Below are positions 1 to 10,073 of a stretch of DNA of 32,178 nucleotides, one piece after another. Each line of letters opens with the position of its first letter. The stretch's first letter is position 1. The notes below the pieces were generated by a model. The model was not told the DNA's origin and searched no databases. It saw only the letters and a list, made by a program, of their open reading frames with translations. Made by a program: the position numbers and the translations under genes. The stretch is from Haplomitrium mnioides (taxonomy: Eukaryota > Marchantiophyta > Haplomitriopsida > Calobryales), in assembly GCA_049999725.1 (NCBI GenBank), contig JBNGIS010004855.1, positions 1 to 32,178 on the forward strand. The letters run 5' to 3'.

Positions 1-1032
1 GGAACCAAGTCCAAGCCTAAGAGCCAGCGGAGAAAAGAGCGGAAGTTGAAGAAGGAAGCAACTCCCGAATCGTCACTTCGGAGTGATTCAGATTACAATT
101 AGGATAACTCGAAGTGGTTCTACCCAAAACAACAGGACAATGTGCGAAAGCAACTGGAGGCCTTGGGGGCTCTGGAAGAGGAGGAGGCAGCCCAAGAAAC
201 CATGAAAAACATATGAGGCCATCGGGAGAAACCCAATGAATCCGAAGAAAAGATCCCCACCTCCAAAGGAGACACCAAACCAATCCCCCACAACATCCAA
301 GTCGACGTAAGAGATTGCCCAATCACAGCCATAGTGGGATAGCTGATTAAGGACAGTCTAGTGTCTAGACGTCAGCTGAGAGAATTGCTGATGGGTCCGA
401 AGCGAAGGAGGAAATTACTCCGAGTTGGAGTCCAAGCGGATTTGCAACTGGTTTGCGAGTATAAAGGAGCACCAGAAATCGATATCTTAACTGCAAGGTG
501 CACCTTATCCTTAGTGCCAGTAGACGGGGGGACCGAGGTCAATATCATGATAGGAGAGACCGCCCATAAGTTCAAGGAATTCCAACCCACTGCCAGAATC
601 ATGAGATTAGCAAATGGATCCCGAGTCAAACCACTGGGCTCCCTACTTCGGATTCCTACCTTCATCGGAGGCAAGGAATTTAAATTAAATTACTTGGTGA
701 TATGCCTAACCAGAGCCTCTCCCTACCCGGTGCTAATCGAAAGACCATGGCTGTATGGAGCTCGAGTCCTCCACAATTGGAGGAATTCCACTTTGGTGTT
801 TGGTCCTGGAAAAACGGAGGTGCACTACGGGCCAATGCCACATCTGGGGGAGACCCAAGCCAAAGACGAGTATGACAGTGAATGGTCCAAAGAAGACGAA
901 GAATCGAAATATCACTATTGGGTCTAGATGGTCAGTGAGGCTACAAAGGACGATTTAATGGAAGAAGGGGAGGTGGGAGTCAACCAGTTGGAACTTGAAG
1001 AGGGCACTAAGAAGACGTTTGTGCAGAGGTGA
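1..1032 (+). pseudogene. E1 gag-protease region, retropepsin-like, broken
   Basis: One frame runs from base 1 to a TGA at 1030-1032. The first 120 codons are a basic then acidic linker similar to the E3 region at 28.8-29.3 kb, for example the shared run CPIT/CPVT followed by LIKDS. From about 460 the frame is an aspartic protease of the plant gypsy type. The flap and core are recognisable, the active-site triplet is VDGGT with Asp at 523-525, and a downstream PVLIERPWLYGA segment matches the retropepsin C-terminal part. In-frame stops fall at about 101, in the 211-216 area, near 340 and at 925-927. The E3 copy reads sense at the 340 and 925 sites but has its own stop two codons before the latter, so the ancestor was open. 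The residual peptide would process Gag-Pol in a working element. Confidence 0.8.
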
Positions 1033-1249
1033 ACCACTGAATGTTCAACGGGAGGCAGGGACACTAAGGCCGGAAGAAAGGAGAGGTCCAAAGTGTCACG
1101 TCAGAATCCAACCGAGGAACATGAGAAGTCCGAAGAGCCATATCTGGTGCAGACAAGAACAATGAACCAAGCTAAGAGAACGTGTTGAGAGCAAGGGGTG
1201 GCTATTAGCAACGCTTATACATGAGGATGGATTAGAAGGGAGAAATGAG
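1033..1249 (+). pseudogene. E1 protease-RT linker, decayed
   Basis: This stretch continues the protease frame after the TGA as a charged, Lys/Glu-rich linker with further stops (a TGA near 1186, others near 1220-1240). The reading frame then changes between about 1190 and 1250, because RT is read in the next frame. No catalytic motif is visible. It is best read as the spacer between protease and RT in Gag-Pol, carrying one frameshift. Confidence 0.55.
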
Positions 1250-2848
1250 GTGGGGATAGTGCGCCCGACTCAACACAAATACATAACTATTCAGGAGAGA
1301 TACAAATTTCATATCGGCTCGGAATTGTCCAAAAACCATAAGCAGTCCTTGACCCACCTCCTAGCGAATTTCAGCGACACCTTTGCCTGGAGCCATGGGG
1401 ATCTAAAGGGAGTTCCTCGCAAATTGGAGGAACATCGGATTGATCTGGAACCCGTAGCAATCCCTATCAAACAATGCAAGTACCGGATGAATCCTCGATT
1501 CTTGCTGCTGGTAAAGGAAGAGATCAACAAATTTCTAAAAGCGGATTACATCTACCAAGTGCTGAATAGCAAGTGGGTATCGCCATTGGTCTAAGTACCA
1601 AAGAAAATCGGACAGGATGGAGAGCGAAAGATAAGGGTATGCCAAGATTTCCGAAAGATGAATGCAGCAACAAAAAAGGATCACTACCCTTTGCCCTTCA
1701 CCGATGGCGTACTGGATCTGGTTGCGGGACAAGAAGTTTACAGCTTCTTAGATGGGTATTCAAGATATAACTAGATCTAGATCCAAGAAGAGGATCAGTT
1801 GAAGACATCGTTCACCACAGAATGGGGGGTGTTTGCTTTTCGAAGGATGCCTTTCGGACTCTACAATGCACCCGAGACATTTCAGCGGATGATGATGAAC
1901 ATATTCCATGATTATCTATGGAAGTTTCTCGAGATATTCATTGATGATTTTGTAGTGTATGGAAGAGTCTGCAACCATGAGCGGGATCTGAGGCTCACCC
2001 TTCAACGGTGCGGAGAAACAGGATTGCGCTTGCACCTGGGAAAGTGCTTCTTTAGAGTGTCCAAAGGAATACTTCTGAGACATCGGATTTTGGGCAAAGG
2101 CATAGAAGTGGATCAGGAAAAGACCACAAATTGGATGAAGATAGCATTCCCAACCAACCTGAAGGAGGTACAAGGTTTTCTGGGTTGTGTAGGCTACTAT
2201 AGACGATTCATTGAGCGATTCACCTTGATTGCCAAGCCACTCAATAAAATGACAAAGCAAAGCAGCACCTTTGAAACCACGTTTGAAAGATTGACCAGCT
2301 TCAACGAATTGAAACAACGACCAACCAACGCACCAGTCCTCATACCACCAAGCTGGGGGAAGGATTTCCATGTAATGATCAACATGTCAGGATTCTACAT
2401 CGGTGCCGTGCTGAGCCAAGTGGATGAAAAAGGGAGAGATCACCCAATATACCTTGCAAGCAGGTTGTTGGCCGCATCAGAAAGAAACTACTCAACAACT
2501 GACAGGGAGGCCTTGGGCATCATCTATTCCCTTAAAAAATTCAGGCACTACCTATTGCACTATAAGGTGATTTTCTATACCGATCACAATGCTCTGAAAT
2601 ATCTTGTAAACAAACCAGATGTGACGGGTAGGGTGGCAAGGTGGATCCTGTTGCTACAAGAGTTCAATTTTGAAGTGAGAATCAAACCAAGAAAGAAGCA
2701 CAACAATGCTGACTTCTTCTCCAGGGTGGCTGGGCTAGTCAATGAAAGGGAAGTGGAGGATGCCTTTCCCGATGAGGACTTGTTCCATGTCAGAACAGGG
2801 AGGCCAACAAACTATGCTTCAATCATTGAGTTCATCAGTACCGCATAG
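1250..2848 (+). pseudogene. pol: E1 reverse transcriptase and RNase H, broken
   Basis: The segment is in a single frame throughout. The RT fingers region starts near 1420 (HRIDLEP, then CKYRMNP and WVSPLV). Motif A is SFLDGYSRYN with Asp at 1751. The catalytic pair is FIDDF with Asp codons at 1943 and 1946. The connection motif GFLGCVGYYRRFI lies near 2185. RNase H follows from about 2365: its expected first Asp is Asn (INMSG, codon at 2381), while Glu (DREAL, 2507), Asp (TDHNAL, 2582) and Asp (NNADFFSR, 2711) remain. Stops sit at 1592-1594, at 1772-1774 and 1778-1780 directly after motif A, and at 2846-2848. The two TAGs replace codons that are usually Gln in this motif. The protein would copy element RNA into DNA; this copy cannot. 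Confidence 0.9.
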
Positions 2849-3995
2849 ATTCCAAAGGGTAGTAGCAAAGAGGAGGCTGCAGTATTTCTTAGGAAGGTGA
2901 TACCTTACCTATTAGTGAAGGGGATGCTACACAAAAGATGACTAGATGGCATGATTAGAAGATGCTTGGAGCAAGATCAGGCCACAATAGTGATGCAAGC
3001 TCTGCATGGAGAGGAAGTGGGGGGTCACTTTGCAGCAGATGTTACAATAAGAAAGGTGCTAAGTGCTAGATACAGGTGGCCGACCCTGTACAAGGATGTG
3101 TACTTCTGGGTGAAGAGGTGTGATGCCTGTCAAAGGACAGGAAAGCCAACAACAAGCCAACATCACCCTTTGGAACCAATTATTCCCTTGGCACCCTTTG
3201 AAAAGTGGGGGATAGATTTCATCGGCCCAATTACGCCATCCACCAAGAGAGGCAACAGGTACATCCTCCTAGCCACAGACTACGCCACCAAATGGGTGAA
3301 GGCCAAGGCTACCAGAAAGGATGACGCCAAAACGGTGGTAGCATTCTTGTATGAACAAAAGTTCTGTAGGTTTGGGCCACCCCTAGAACTGGTAAGTGAC
3401 CAAAGAACCAACTTTATCAATCAAGTGATAAAGGATCTAACCTCCAAGTACCTGATTAAGCATCGACGCACTATAGCCTACCACCCAAAAGCCAATGGAT
3501 TGACAGAGAGAGCCAATGGGATAATGGGCAAAATCCTCAGTAAGATCATAGCATCTAATAAGGTAGATTGGGATTTTAAGCTACTCACGACAGTGCATGT
3601 CTAAAACCTATCCTACAAAACCACAACATGCCACTATCCTTACTTTATGGTCTTCAGACAGAATGCACTCATGCTAGTTGAATCAGAAGTCCCAACCCGA
3701 AGAGTTTTGGAGGAAAGTAGAATGGCGGAAAATCAGAGCCAAAGGGAAAGACTGTATCAGCTGGAGCAATTGGAGGAATCAAGGGAACAAGCCCAGATAT
3801 GTTTGGAGCACCGCCAACACCTAACTGCACACCAGATGGATGGGGCTCTTTGTGTTGAGAAGACTGCATCAAAACAGATCTGCAGAGTTGGAGACATTGA
3901 GGGGAGAGCGATTCGCTAATTGGATTCATTACGACCGTCTGAAAAAGTACATTTACAGAGAGGAGGACGTTGGGGGTCCACAATCACCAAGCTAA
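2849..3995 (+). pseudogene. pol: E1 integrase, catalytic core intact, ends frameshifted
   Basis: The frame continues from RNase H through one TGA at about 2939. The HHCC zinc-binding domain is visible as LHGEEVGGH, then CDACQRTG. The catalytic triad is Asp 3215 (GIDFIGP), Asp 3398 (LVSDQRT) and Glu 3506 (GLTERAN), with exactly 35 residues between the last two, as in the DD35E family. A TAA at 3602-3604 interrupts the frame just after the core. The C-terminal domain resumes (YKTTTCHYPYFMVF) and then shifts one frame near 3830, where WMGLFVLRR and later RFANWIHYDRLKKYIYREE are read to a TAA at 3993-3995. Integrase inserts the element's cDNA into chromosomes. At least two changes would prevent expression here. 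Confidence 0.88.
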
Positions 3996-4263
3996 GGGAG
4001 TTGGATCCGAGTCGACAAGGGTAGGTAGGTGAGTGAGTGTGTGGTTGTGTGGATGTTCTAGTACGTAATTATGTAGGTGTTCAAGTGAGTAGTTGTGTGG
4101 GTTTTCCAGTGCATGTTTGTGTGAGTTTTCAAGTGGGCATGTGTGGTCGGCGTGAGTTTGGGAAGCACACTTCATCAAAAATCAGGGGATCAGGAAGCAG
4201 CACAGTGGATAAGAGGAAACCAAGCAGAGACCGAGGGGGTATGTTCGCGAGGACGCTTCACAA
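3996..4263 (+). other. E1 3' untranslated tract, GT-rich, with conserved block before the PPT
   Basis: From about 4015 to 4150 the plus strand is GT-rich, with loosely repeated units of the form GTGTGNGTTTTC and GTGTTCAAGTGAGT. E3 has a comparable GT-rich stretch at the same place before its PPT (28000-28066, minus). From about 4240 the sequence joins a block shared with E3 and, less closely, E2, that reads YVREDASQFKGKLCQ in one frame and runs across the PPT. That frame is open from 4213 to a TAA about 100 bases later. I see no host gene here. Confidence 0.6.
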
Positions 4264-4278
4264 TTCAAAGGGAAGTTA
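4264..4278 (+). promoter_or_regulatory. E1 polypurine tract (plus-strand primer)
   Basis: TTCAAAGGGAAGTTA lies immediately before TGTCAGCC, the start of the LTR. The same box is TTAAAAGGGGAGTTA in E2 (twice) and TTGAAGGGGGAGTTA in E3, each directly followed by TGT. In LTR elements this RNase H-resistant purine run primes plus-strand DNA synthesis, so it fixes the 5' edge of the 3' LTR. Confidence 0.8.
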
Positions 4279-5212
4279 TGTCAGCCAATGGAACAAGGCC
4301 TAATCTGGGTTACAAGGAACCAGACGTAACAACAACAACATTTCTCCATTCTGAAGTGGTAAGATAATCTGAAAGCAACAGAATAACTCTAATCGGAAGC
4401 TAAGCGCAGGTTACCTCATTTTCCGATCCGAAGCAGAGGAACCGGATTCATATTGTGAAGGAAGGAGGCAAGAGTCGGAGAGGTCAGCACTAGACAATTC
4501 CAAGGGGATGGGATCGAAAAAGAGAAGGAATATGGGGCAGAGCGAAGGGATCTAGCAGAGTAGAGGAGAACCGCAAGGTAGCAATTCTTGACAGAGGGAG
4601 ACCATGACAAGGGTGAAAGTCGGGATGCAGAAAGTAGGAGCAAATTGTTTGACCAATGCATCCTCAATTTGTGACCATTTTGGGCGTGCAATACCTTAAT
4701 AGAGAGAAGAGCTCGAGGCGATCGTAGTGCAATTTGAATCGAAGAGAATAAGGCGGAAACAAGGAGAAATGACCTTCTGGAAGTCAACCGACGGCCGCAG
4801 TCCCAAGGAGGTTGTGGAACGCTGCGGAAATGTGGCAGCCCATCGCACTCCGAGGAATCCGACGGATGACGTGGCAGCACCTGAAGGTCCGAAGAGTTTA
4901 ACGGGGTTCAGCCTCCCTAAGTAGGGCGCCCCAGTTAAGTTGGTTCCAATCAGTCTCCCTAAGTGAGGAGGCCACTTAACGGGGATCCGACGGAAGGCCC
5001 AACTGGACACCAAGGGAATAAATGCAAAACGGTGACTTATCACAAGCTCGACTAGACAAAGAGCGAGCAAGGCGAAATGATGATCTATCCTTGATCTGGT
5101 AGAGCGGGGGAAAGTTCGACAAGGTAAGATCTGAAAGTTCGATAAGAGTTTATGGCGCGCTTGGTTCTTATAACAAGGAGGCTGCGGAACGACGATATAT
5201 TGAGGGTCTGGC
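4279..5212 (+). repeat. E1 3' LTR, first part (U3)
   Basis: The LTR starts TGTCAGCC right after the PPT. From about 4640 it matches the reverse complement of the E2 LTR U3 (for example 4650-4790 against 7960-8100). It carries a TGACGTGG box at 4864-4875 and two GAAAGTTCGA boxes at 5110-5119 and 5133-5142. A potential stem sits at about 4928-4942 with 4970-4983. It stops abruptly at 5212 inside the homology, and the missing continuation is found at 18943. Confidence 0.8.
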
Positions 5213-6914
5213 TGTCAGCCCCCTAGTCGGAGCCTTAACTCTTTTTCGACAAAGTTTCCCCCGATTAATGGTCGACTTAGTATTTCGGGACGTTTTATAG
5301 GAGGGGCTTTGCACCGAATGGACCCCAACATGAGTGACTACTCAACCTCGACAACACCCAAGCACAACACCCCAATGCCCACAGATGCAGGTCACACCCC
5401 TTCTTCAAGCCTTGACCTTGAAAAGTGCCATTTGGAAGACAGGGGCAGATAGAACAGAGCATCTGGTTCTGGTCTACATTGGCCTCCTGGTGAGTCTTTC
5501 AGCAGCCACCTTGCTCATTCACATGCATTCCTCAAGGACACACACAAGTGGATAGATACGCTGCAAAATAGATTCCGAAATATACTTCAGAGGCCTAGAT
5601 ATGGACCCAATCACCTTGTATATAGAAGGGGAATAGGCCCCAACATCCAATTACCACGATACAATGTTGTTAGTCCTAACTTCCCCTATACATGGTGTCC
5701 TCAGGATTTGATAAAGGGAATGCAGACCTTCTAAACTAAGAACTTCACAGAACTACAAACAGAATACAAATCTAACAACGCACATGAATATAGACACATC
5801 TACTCCTACGCCATGTCCTGCCAACATTGCATGCCTTGTTCACCTCTCAAGAACCAATCTCAACTTTCCTTCCGCAACTCTAGCCTTCTTCTTACTCCTC
5901 ACCCATGCACTCTTAGCCAAATTCCCTCGTGAGAAGCCCTGAATTTACTTCCTGAGGCTTGGAAGAGGTTTCCTTTAACTTCCACCTCTGGAAGACAGCC
6001 CTCCTAGCTGCTCGATCACCCACTCCACCCGAGAATTGGCTGGATCTTCCACTCAGTGCGCAGGCACTAACGTGGCCACTCCTCTCCCTTCTCCACTAGA
6101 TTGTAACACCAACACATTCTCCGAATGCTGTTGGGATTGATCTCTTGCACAAACTAAAGCTGAGGCAACACCAGAACCACCCTTGGCTGCCCCTCACGAA
6201 ATACAAACCAAAAGAATCCTCTTCTCCTTTGAGTGTTGGTCCACCTCTAAATGTTGGTTCGCCTTCAAATGTGAGTACACCTGAGTAGTCTGAGCCTCTA
6301 GAGGCTCTTGTTGAGCGATTCCCAACACCTCCTCAGTCCACCTCCACCATGTGATGGCCTTCCTTCACAAGTCCACCCACTTCACCTAAGGTCTCACCAG
6401 AACTCCCTCCTTCGTATCCCACTGCTTTTTCTGCACCAAAAAACAATCCCCGTAGCTTCAGAGCAAGTGAGTCTATCTCAGCACTTGTTTTCCTCTTCCC
6501 AGCCTTGACGATTCATCACCGCCCTTCCTTGAAGGTCCCTGTTTCACTTATCTAACGGCCAAGAGGTGCATCCCGACTTTTTTCACAGCTCGCAGGTGGG
6601 TCTCTTACCAGATTCAGAGTCTGAAAATGTTGCCAACAGCTGCGCCTTGTCGTTCTCTTTCCAAAAAGACTGATCTCACGCAAAACCAACACTTGTAGCT
6701 CTCGCTATCCACATTTGAATGGACATACCTTTTTCCTTTGTTTTTTCATCGTTTTAGCTTGACCACCTATGAGATCCTTTAGATACTAGGTATCGGATAC
6801 ATGGCGCAATGGGGCAGCCCGCTGGATTCCTCGGACTCGCCGTCCCATAAGATTCATACGATGTGGGACAGTTGACACTTGACGCGTCAAGGGAGCCCGT
6901 TGGATTCCTCGGAA

Positions 6915-7064
6915 TCTGGAAAGCTCAAGATTCTCGAGGAATCTCTAATATTCCCGCAGATTCCCAGAGCCCACAGAGGTGCTATGTAATCCGCAAAGCT
7001 TCAAGGTTCTTGTAGAATCTCTAGTATTCCCATAGATTCCCAGAGGCCCGCATGAGCGCCACGT
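6915..7064. repeat. 75-bp tandem repeat, two units, in the E2 3' LTR
   Basis: Units start at 6915 and 6990 (TCTGGAAAGC and TCCGCAAAGC), and each continues with a GGAATCTCTAATATTC-type core and CAGATTCCCAGAG. The equivalent pair in the 5' LTR is at 17251-17400, with the same 75-base period. It lies downstream of the TATA-like box in element orientation. Confidence 0.75.
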
Positions 7065-7333
7065 TTCCACAAAATGCCTTGGAACCCCGCTATTGCTTCT
7101 CGGAATCCCGCCACGTCATCCGGGTCCGCACTGTCCGACGCCGCCTCGCAAGGGGATAGGCGGACCGACGCAGTTGACTGAATTCCGTAGTTGACCCGCG
7201 TTAACTCCTCTTCCGCGGATGCCATGTCATTCGCAAAATAGTCCCTCGATGAGTAAGAACGTTACATGTTATCATCGTTTCAGCACTTGCTCCCAATAAG
7301 AACTGAGGCTCCCTTCGCCTAACTTACCATCCG

Positions 7334-7344
7334 CTTGATATAAG
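7334..7344 (-). promoter_or_regulatory. E2 3' LTR TATA-like box
   Basis: The minus strand reads CTTATATCAAG, preceded by GTT. The same box is at 11780-11790, 17732-17742 and, in E1, 19158-19168; E3 has a variant at 26546-26556. Its distance to the LTR end (about 2.1 kb) is similar in E1 and E2, as expected of a U3/R core promoter. No transcript evidence is available. Confidence 0.45.
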
Positions 7345-8542
7345 AACTATGGCTGGCTCTCTAGTGATCCCTTTCAAACTTTCAGCATTGCCCCGTCGAA
7401 CTTTCGTCCGCGCCAGTTCCAGAACTGCGATATGTCACCCTTTTGGCTTCAGGTCCCTTGCTTCTTCTTCTGGCGGGATCGTTGCTCCATCACCTTTTTG
7501 GCACCCTCCACTCTTCGTCTGGTCAGACCTTCACTATATCGCCGATTCAAAATCCCCTTGTGATAAGAAGGATGCGCTCCACATACTCTCGTCGAACTTT
7601 CAGATTTTACTCTATCGAGCTATTCCCCGGCTTCGCTGGATCAGCGATAGATCATCATTTTGTCTTGTTCACTATTTGTCTAGTTGGGCTTGTGATAAGT
7701 CACCATTTTGCACCTCTTCCCTTGGACTCCAGTTGGGCTTCCCGTCGAATCCCCGTGAAGTGGTCTCTCTACTTAGGGTGGCTGTTTTGAACCAAATTAA
7801 CTGGGGTACTCCACGTAGGGAGGTTGGATCCCGTCGAACTTTTCGGACCCGTAGGTACTACCACGTCATCCATGAAATGCCTCGGTGTGCGGTGGGCTGC
7901 CACATTTCCACAACGCTCCACGGACTCCTCGGGACTGCGGCCATTGATTAACTTCTCGAAGGTCGTTCTTCTTTAGTGTTGCCTTATTCTCTTTGATTTA
8001 AATTGCACTGCGATTGCCTCAAGCTCTTCTCTCTATCAAGATATGGTGTGCTACGAATGGTCGCGAATTGAGGATGCAGTGGTCCAAACAGTTGGCTCCT
8101 CCATTCTGCATGCCGATATTCACCCCCTCGCCTTCATCTCCCGTACTCCTCTTGTGGATTCTTCCTTGATTGTGGCTGGCTCCTTTCTTCTTATCTCCCT
8201 CTCACATCTGCTTGATCTCTCTTGCGCCCCCTTGTCAACCCTGCCTTTGTTCTATTGCTGCAAGTTCCTATGATCCCCTTGCTAGCCTTCTTACCTGACC
8301 ACTCTAGATTCCACAGGGCTCCCCTTTGGCTTGCAAGCTTCATGACATCCACATGGAAAGGTTGAAAAGAAAGGAAGAGAAGGGAAAGGGGAAAGAGTAG
8401 GAAGGTGCAAAATTGCCATAACAACAACATCACAACAAAATGTAATAACACACAACAGGCTAGCACAAACTGGAGAAATCAACTAGGCTAAGACACTCAG
8501 AATTTTAAAAAATTGAAGAAACTCAGACACACCCGGCCAACA

Positions 8543-8557
8543 TAACTCCCCTTTTAA
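8543..8557 (-). promoter_or_regulatory. E2 polypurine tract adjoining the 3' LTR
   Basis: TTAAAAGGGGAGTTA on the minus strand is followed immediately by the LTR start TGTTGGCC. It is identical to the copy at 12986-13000. Confidence 0.8.
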
Positions 8558-8838
8558 TTGTGCAGCGACTCCGCAAACTCCCTTCCTCCTTCTGACCTTC
8601 TTGGGCTCCTCCGTGGCCGCCGCTCTAATCTTCCTTGCTGGGCACCTCTGTCGACCTGGTCACCACACTACGCACCACTCACACAACACGGGAACAAACA
8701 GACCAAAACTCCTACACTATCCTGATGGCTAACTCTGGCTTGGATCCCATATGAAAGTTGAGTCAACATATTATGGTTCAGGCTGGATGCCTACCCAGAT
8801 CTGTGGCCCTCTTGGCTGCCACCTTCCGTTCTTCTTCC

Positions 8839-10057
8839 TCAAGCCATTCTGCTGGCCTTTTCATGACACTTTGGAGGAAACACAAAAAATCCCCCAAAGG
8901 TTAACCCAATAGAACAAGAACAAACAAAAACACCACATATGACTGGTGTAGGAACATAACAAAACTGTACAAGGGCCAGTGCTATTGGGCTGCTCTTCAT
9001 ATCTTCCTTTGTGTTGAGCAGATTTCCACAGAGGCTTGAGGTAAGCTCCCTTGAGGTGGCTGGGCACCGTTCCACCCTGTTCACTTCCTCCTTTAGTTGG
9101 TGTTGAGTTTTAACATCAGAGGGTTGCTGGTCTTCAACATTGCACCCTTCAACCTCTGATAACCTCCACTGTCCTACTTTATGAAGATCTCCTTTAGTTG
9201 CACAGGGTGGCTGGTCTTGGAGGCTGACACTAGTCAAATCAAGATTGAAGAGCTCCCCTTTTAAGCCCTGTCCCAAGTCTGCACCAATCTAGTCCTCCTC
9301 TTCATCTTGGGGATGCACTACAGCCTCGACATGTCGTTGGTCTTTGCATTAGCCATTGTGCAAGCTGTCAGTGAGGCACTCTCCGTCTAAAACTTGCTCC
9401 TGCTTTGCCCCACCTTGGTCCTCTTCTTCAACCCTGCATTCATCAAAAAGTGAGAGGGCAGCTTCCCACTCCTTTTTTAAGAACTGGTCCAGGTCTGTCC
9501 CAACCGGGTCTTCTAGTTCAGGCCTGCATTCCTCAAGAATAGACAGGGCACCTTCCCACTCCTCTTTTAGCTCAGACTCAGGGCTCGGCCGAGGTTTGTC
9601 CTCCTGGATGCAGCCTGCTATCTCAGTTTGCCTTACTTAATCCATTTGAGGGGGTTTTAACTCAATTACACTAGGCAATTGCTCGTCCTGACTGCTCCCC
9701 TACTGAGTACCCTGATAGCAAATCCTCTTTTAGCTCTAGTTGGGTCCTCTGATGTTCCCCTAACGTGTTCGCGGATTCCCTTACTTCTAGTTCAGATTCT
9801 TCCGCCTCAACCCGAGTGATGCAAGGGTTAAGATTCTGCACCGCGACTAGGGATGCTTCCGCCTCTTGGAGCTCATTTGGATCACTTAGTAATTGCTGCT
9901 CTGGGACATGCCTCAGGTCCTCCTTGTCTTCCCTTTCCTCGGAAGTCGCCTCCAAGCTACCACCCAATTCCCCCAACTCCTCGACCATAGTCTTCTCCTT
10001 GGCTGCCTTCCAAGCATCCTGCACTTCTCCCACCTCTTCATGTTGTGTCCGGTAGAA
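8839..10057 (-). pseudogene. Second, decayed copy of the E2 acidic ORF
   Basis: This minus-strand region parallels 13238-14500. Readable blocks are 9671-10033 (starts VGEVQDAWKAAKEK, contains VPEQQLLSDPNELQE) and 8839-9276 (contains LTSSLCGNLLNTKED, then the hydrophobic run VFVCSCSIGLTFGGFFVF). Between them the frame is lost through a small indel near 9700 and stops, one of them a TAG at about 9290 where the other copy has Gln. The C-terminus is shortened by a one-base change near 8865, giving ASRMA and a stop. Where copy 1 has a TAG (14168-14170), this copy has GAG (Glu), so the ancestral ORF was open there. Function unknown; see the copy at 13238-14500. Confidence 0.7.
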
Positions 10058-10073
10058 TCAGGTGGAGTATTCC

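Larger units (their letters stand above)
5213..8542 (-). repeat. E2 3' LTR (3330 bp)
   Basis: It matches 15507-18942 along its length, with many C/T and G/A differences (roughly 85-90% by eye). In element orientation it starts TGTTGGCC at 8542, directly after the PPT, and ends GGCTGACA at 5213. It contains a TATA-like CTTATATCAAG at 7334-7344, TGACGTGG-type boxes at 7110-7121 and 7860-7870, and a two-unit 75-bp tandem repeat at 6915-7064. The U5-side half (5213 to about 6700) shares a segment with E3 LTRs around the sequence TTCCCTCGYGAGAAG. Open frames inside it have no recognisable product and I regard them as chance. Confidence 0.82.

Noticed and set aside
4020-4150. GT-rich stretch as a CRISPR-like or telomeric array
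   Set aside because: Units are irregular in length and sequence, without constant spacers or a TTTAGGG repeat. It is a low-complexity untranslated tract, also seen in E3.
7349-7951. 200-codon plus-strand frame, with similar frames at 11795 and 17747, rich in Ser/Pro/Leu
   Set aside because: It lies antisense within E2 LTRs at the TATA-like box, has no domain, and its three copies diverge by stops and frameshifts. Its apparent conservation follows from LTR homology.
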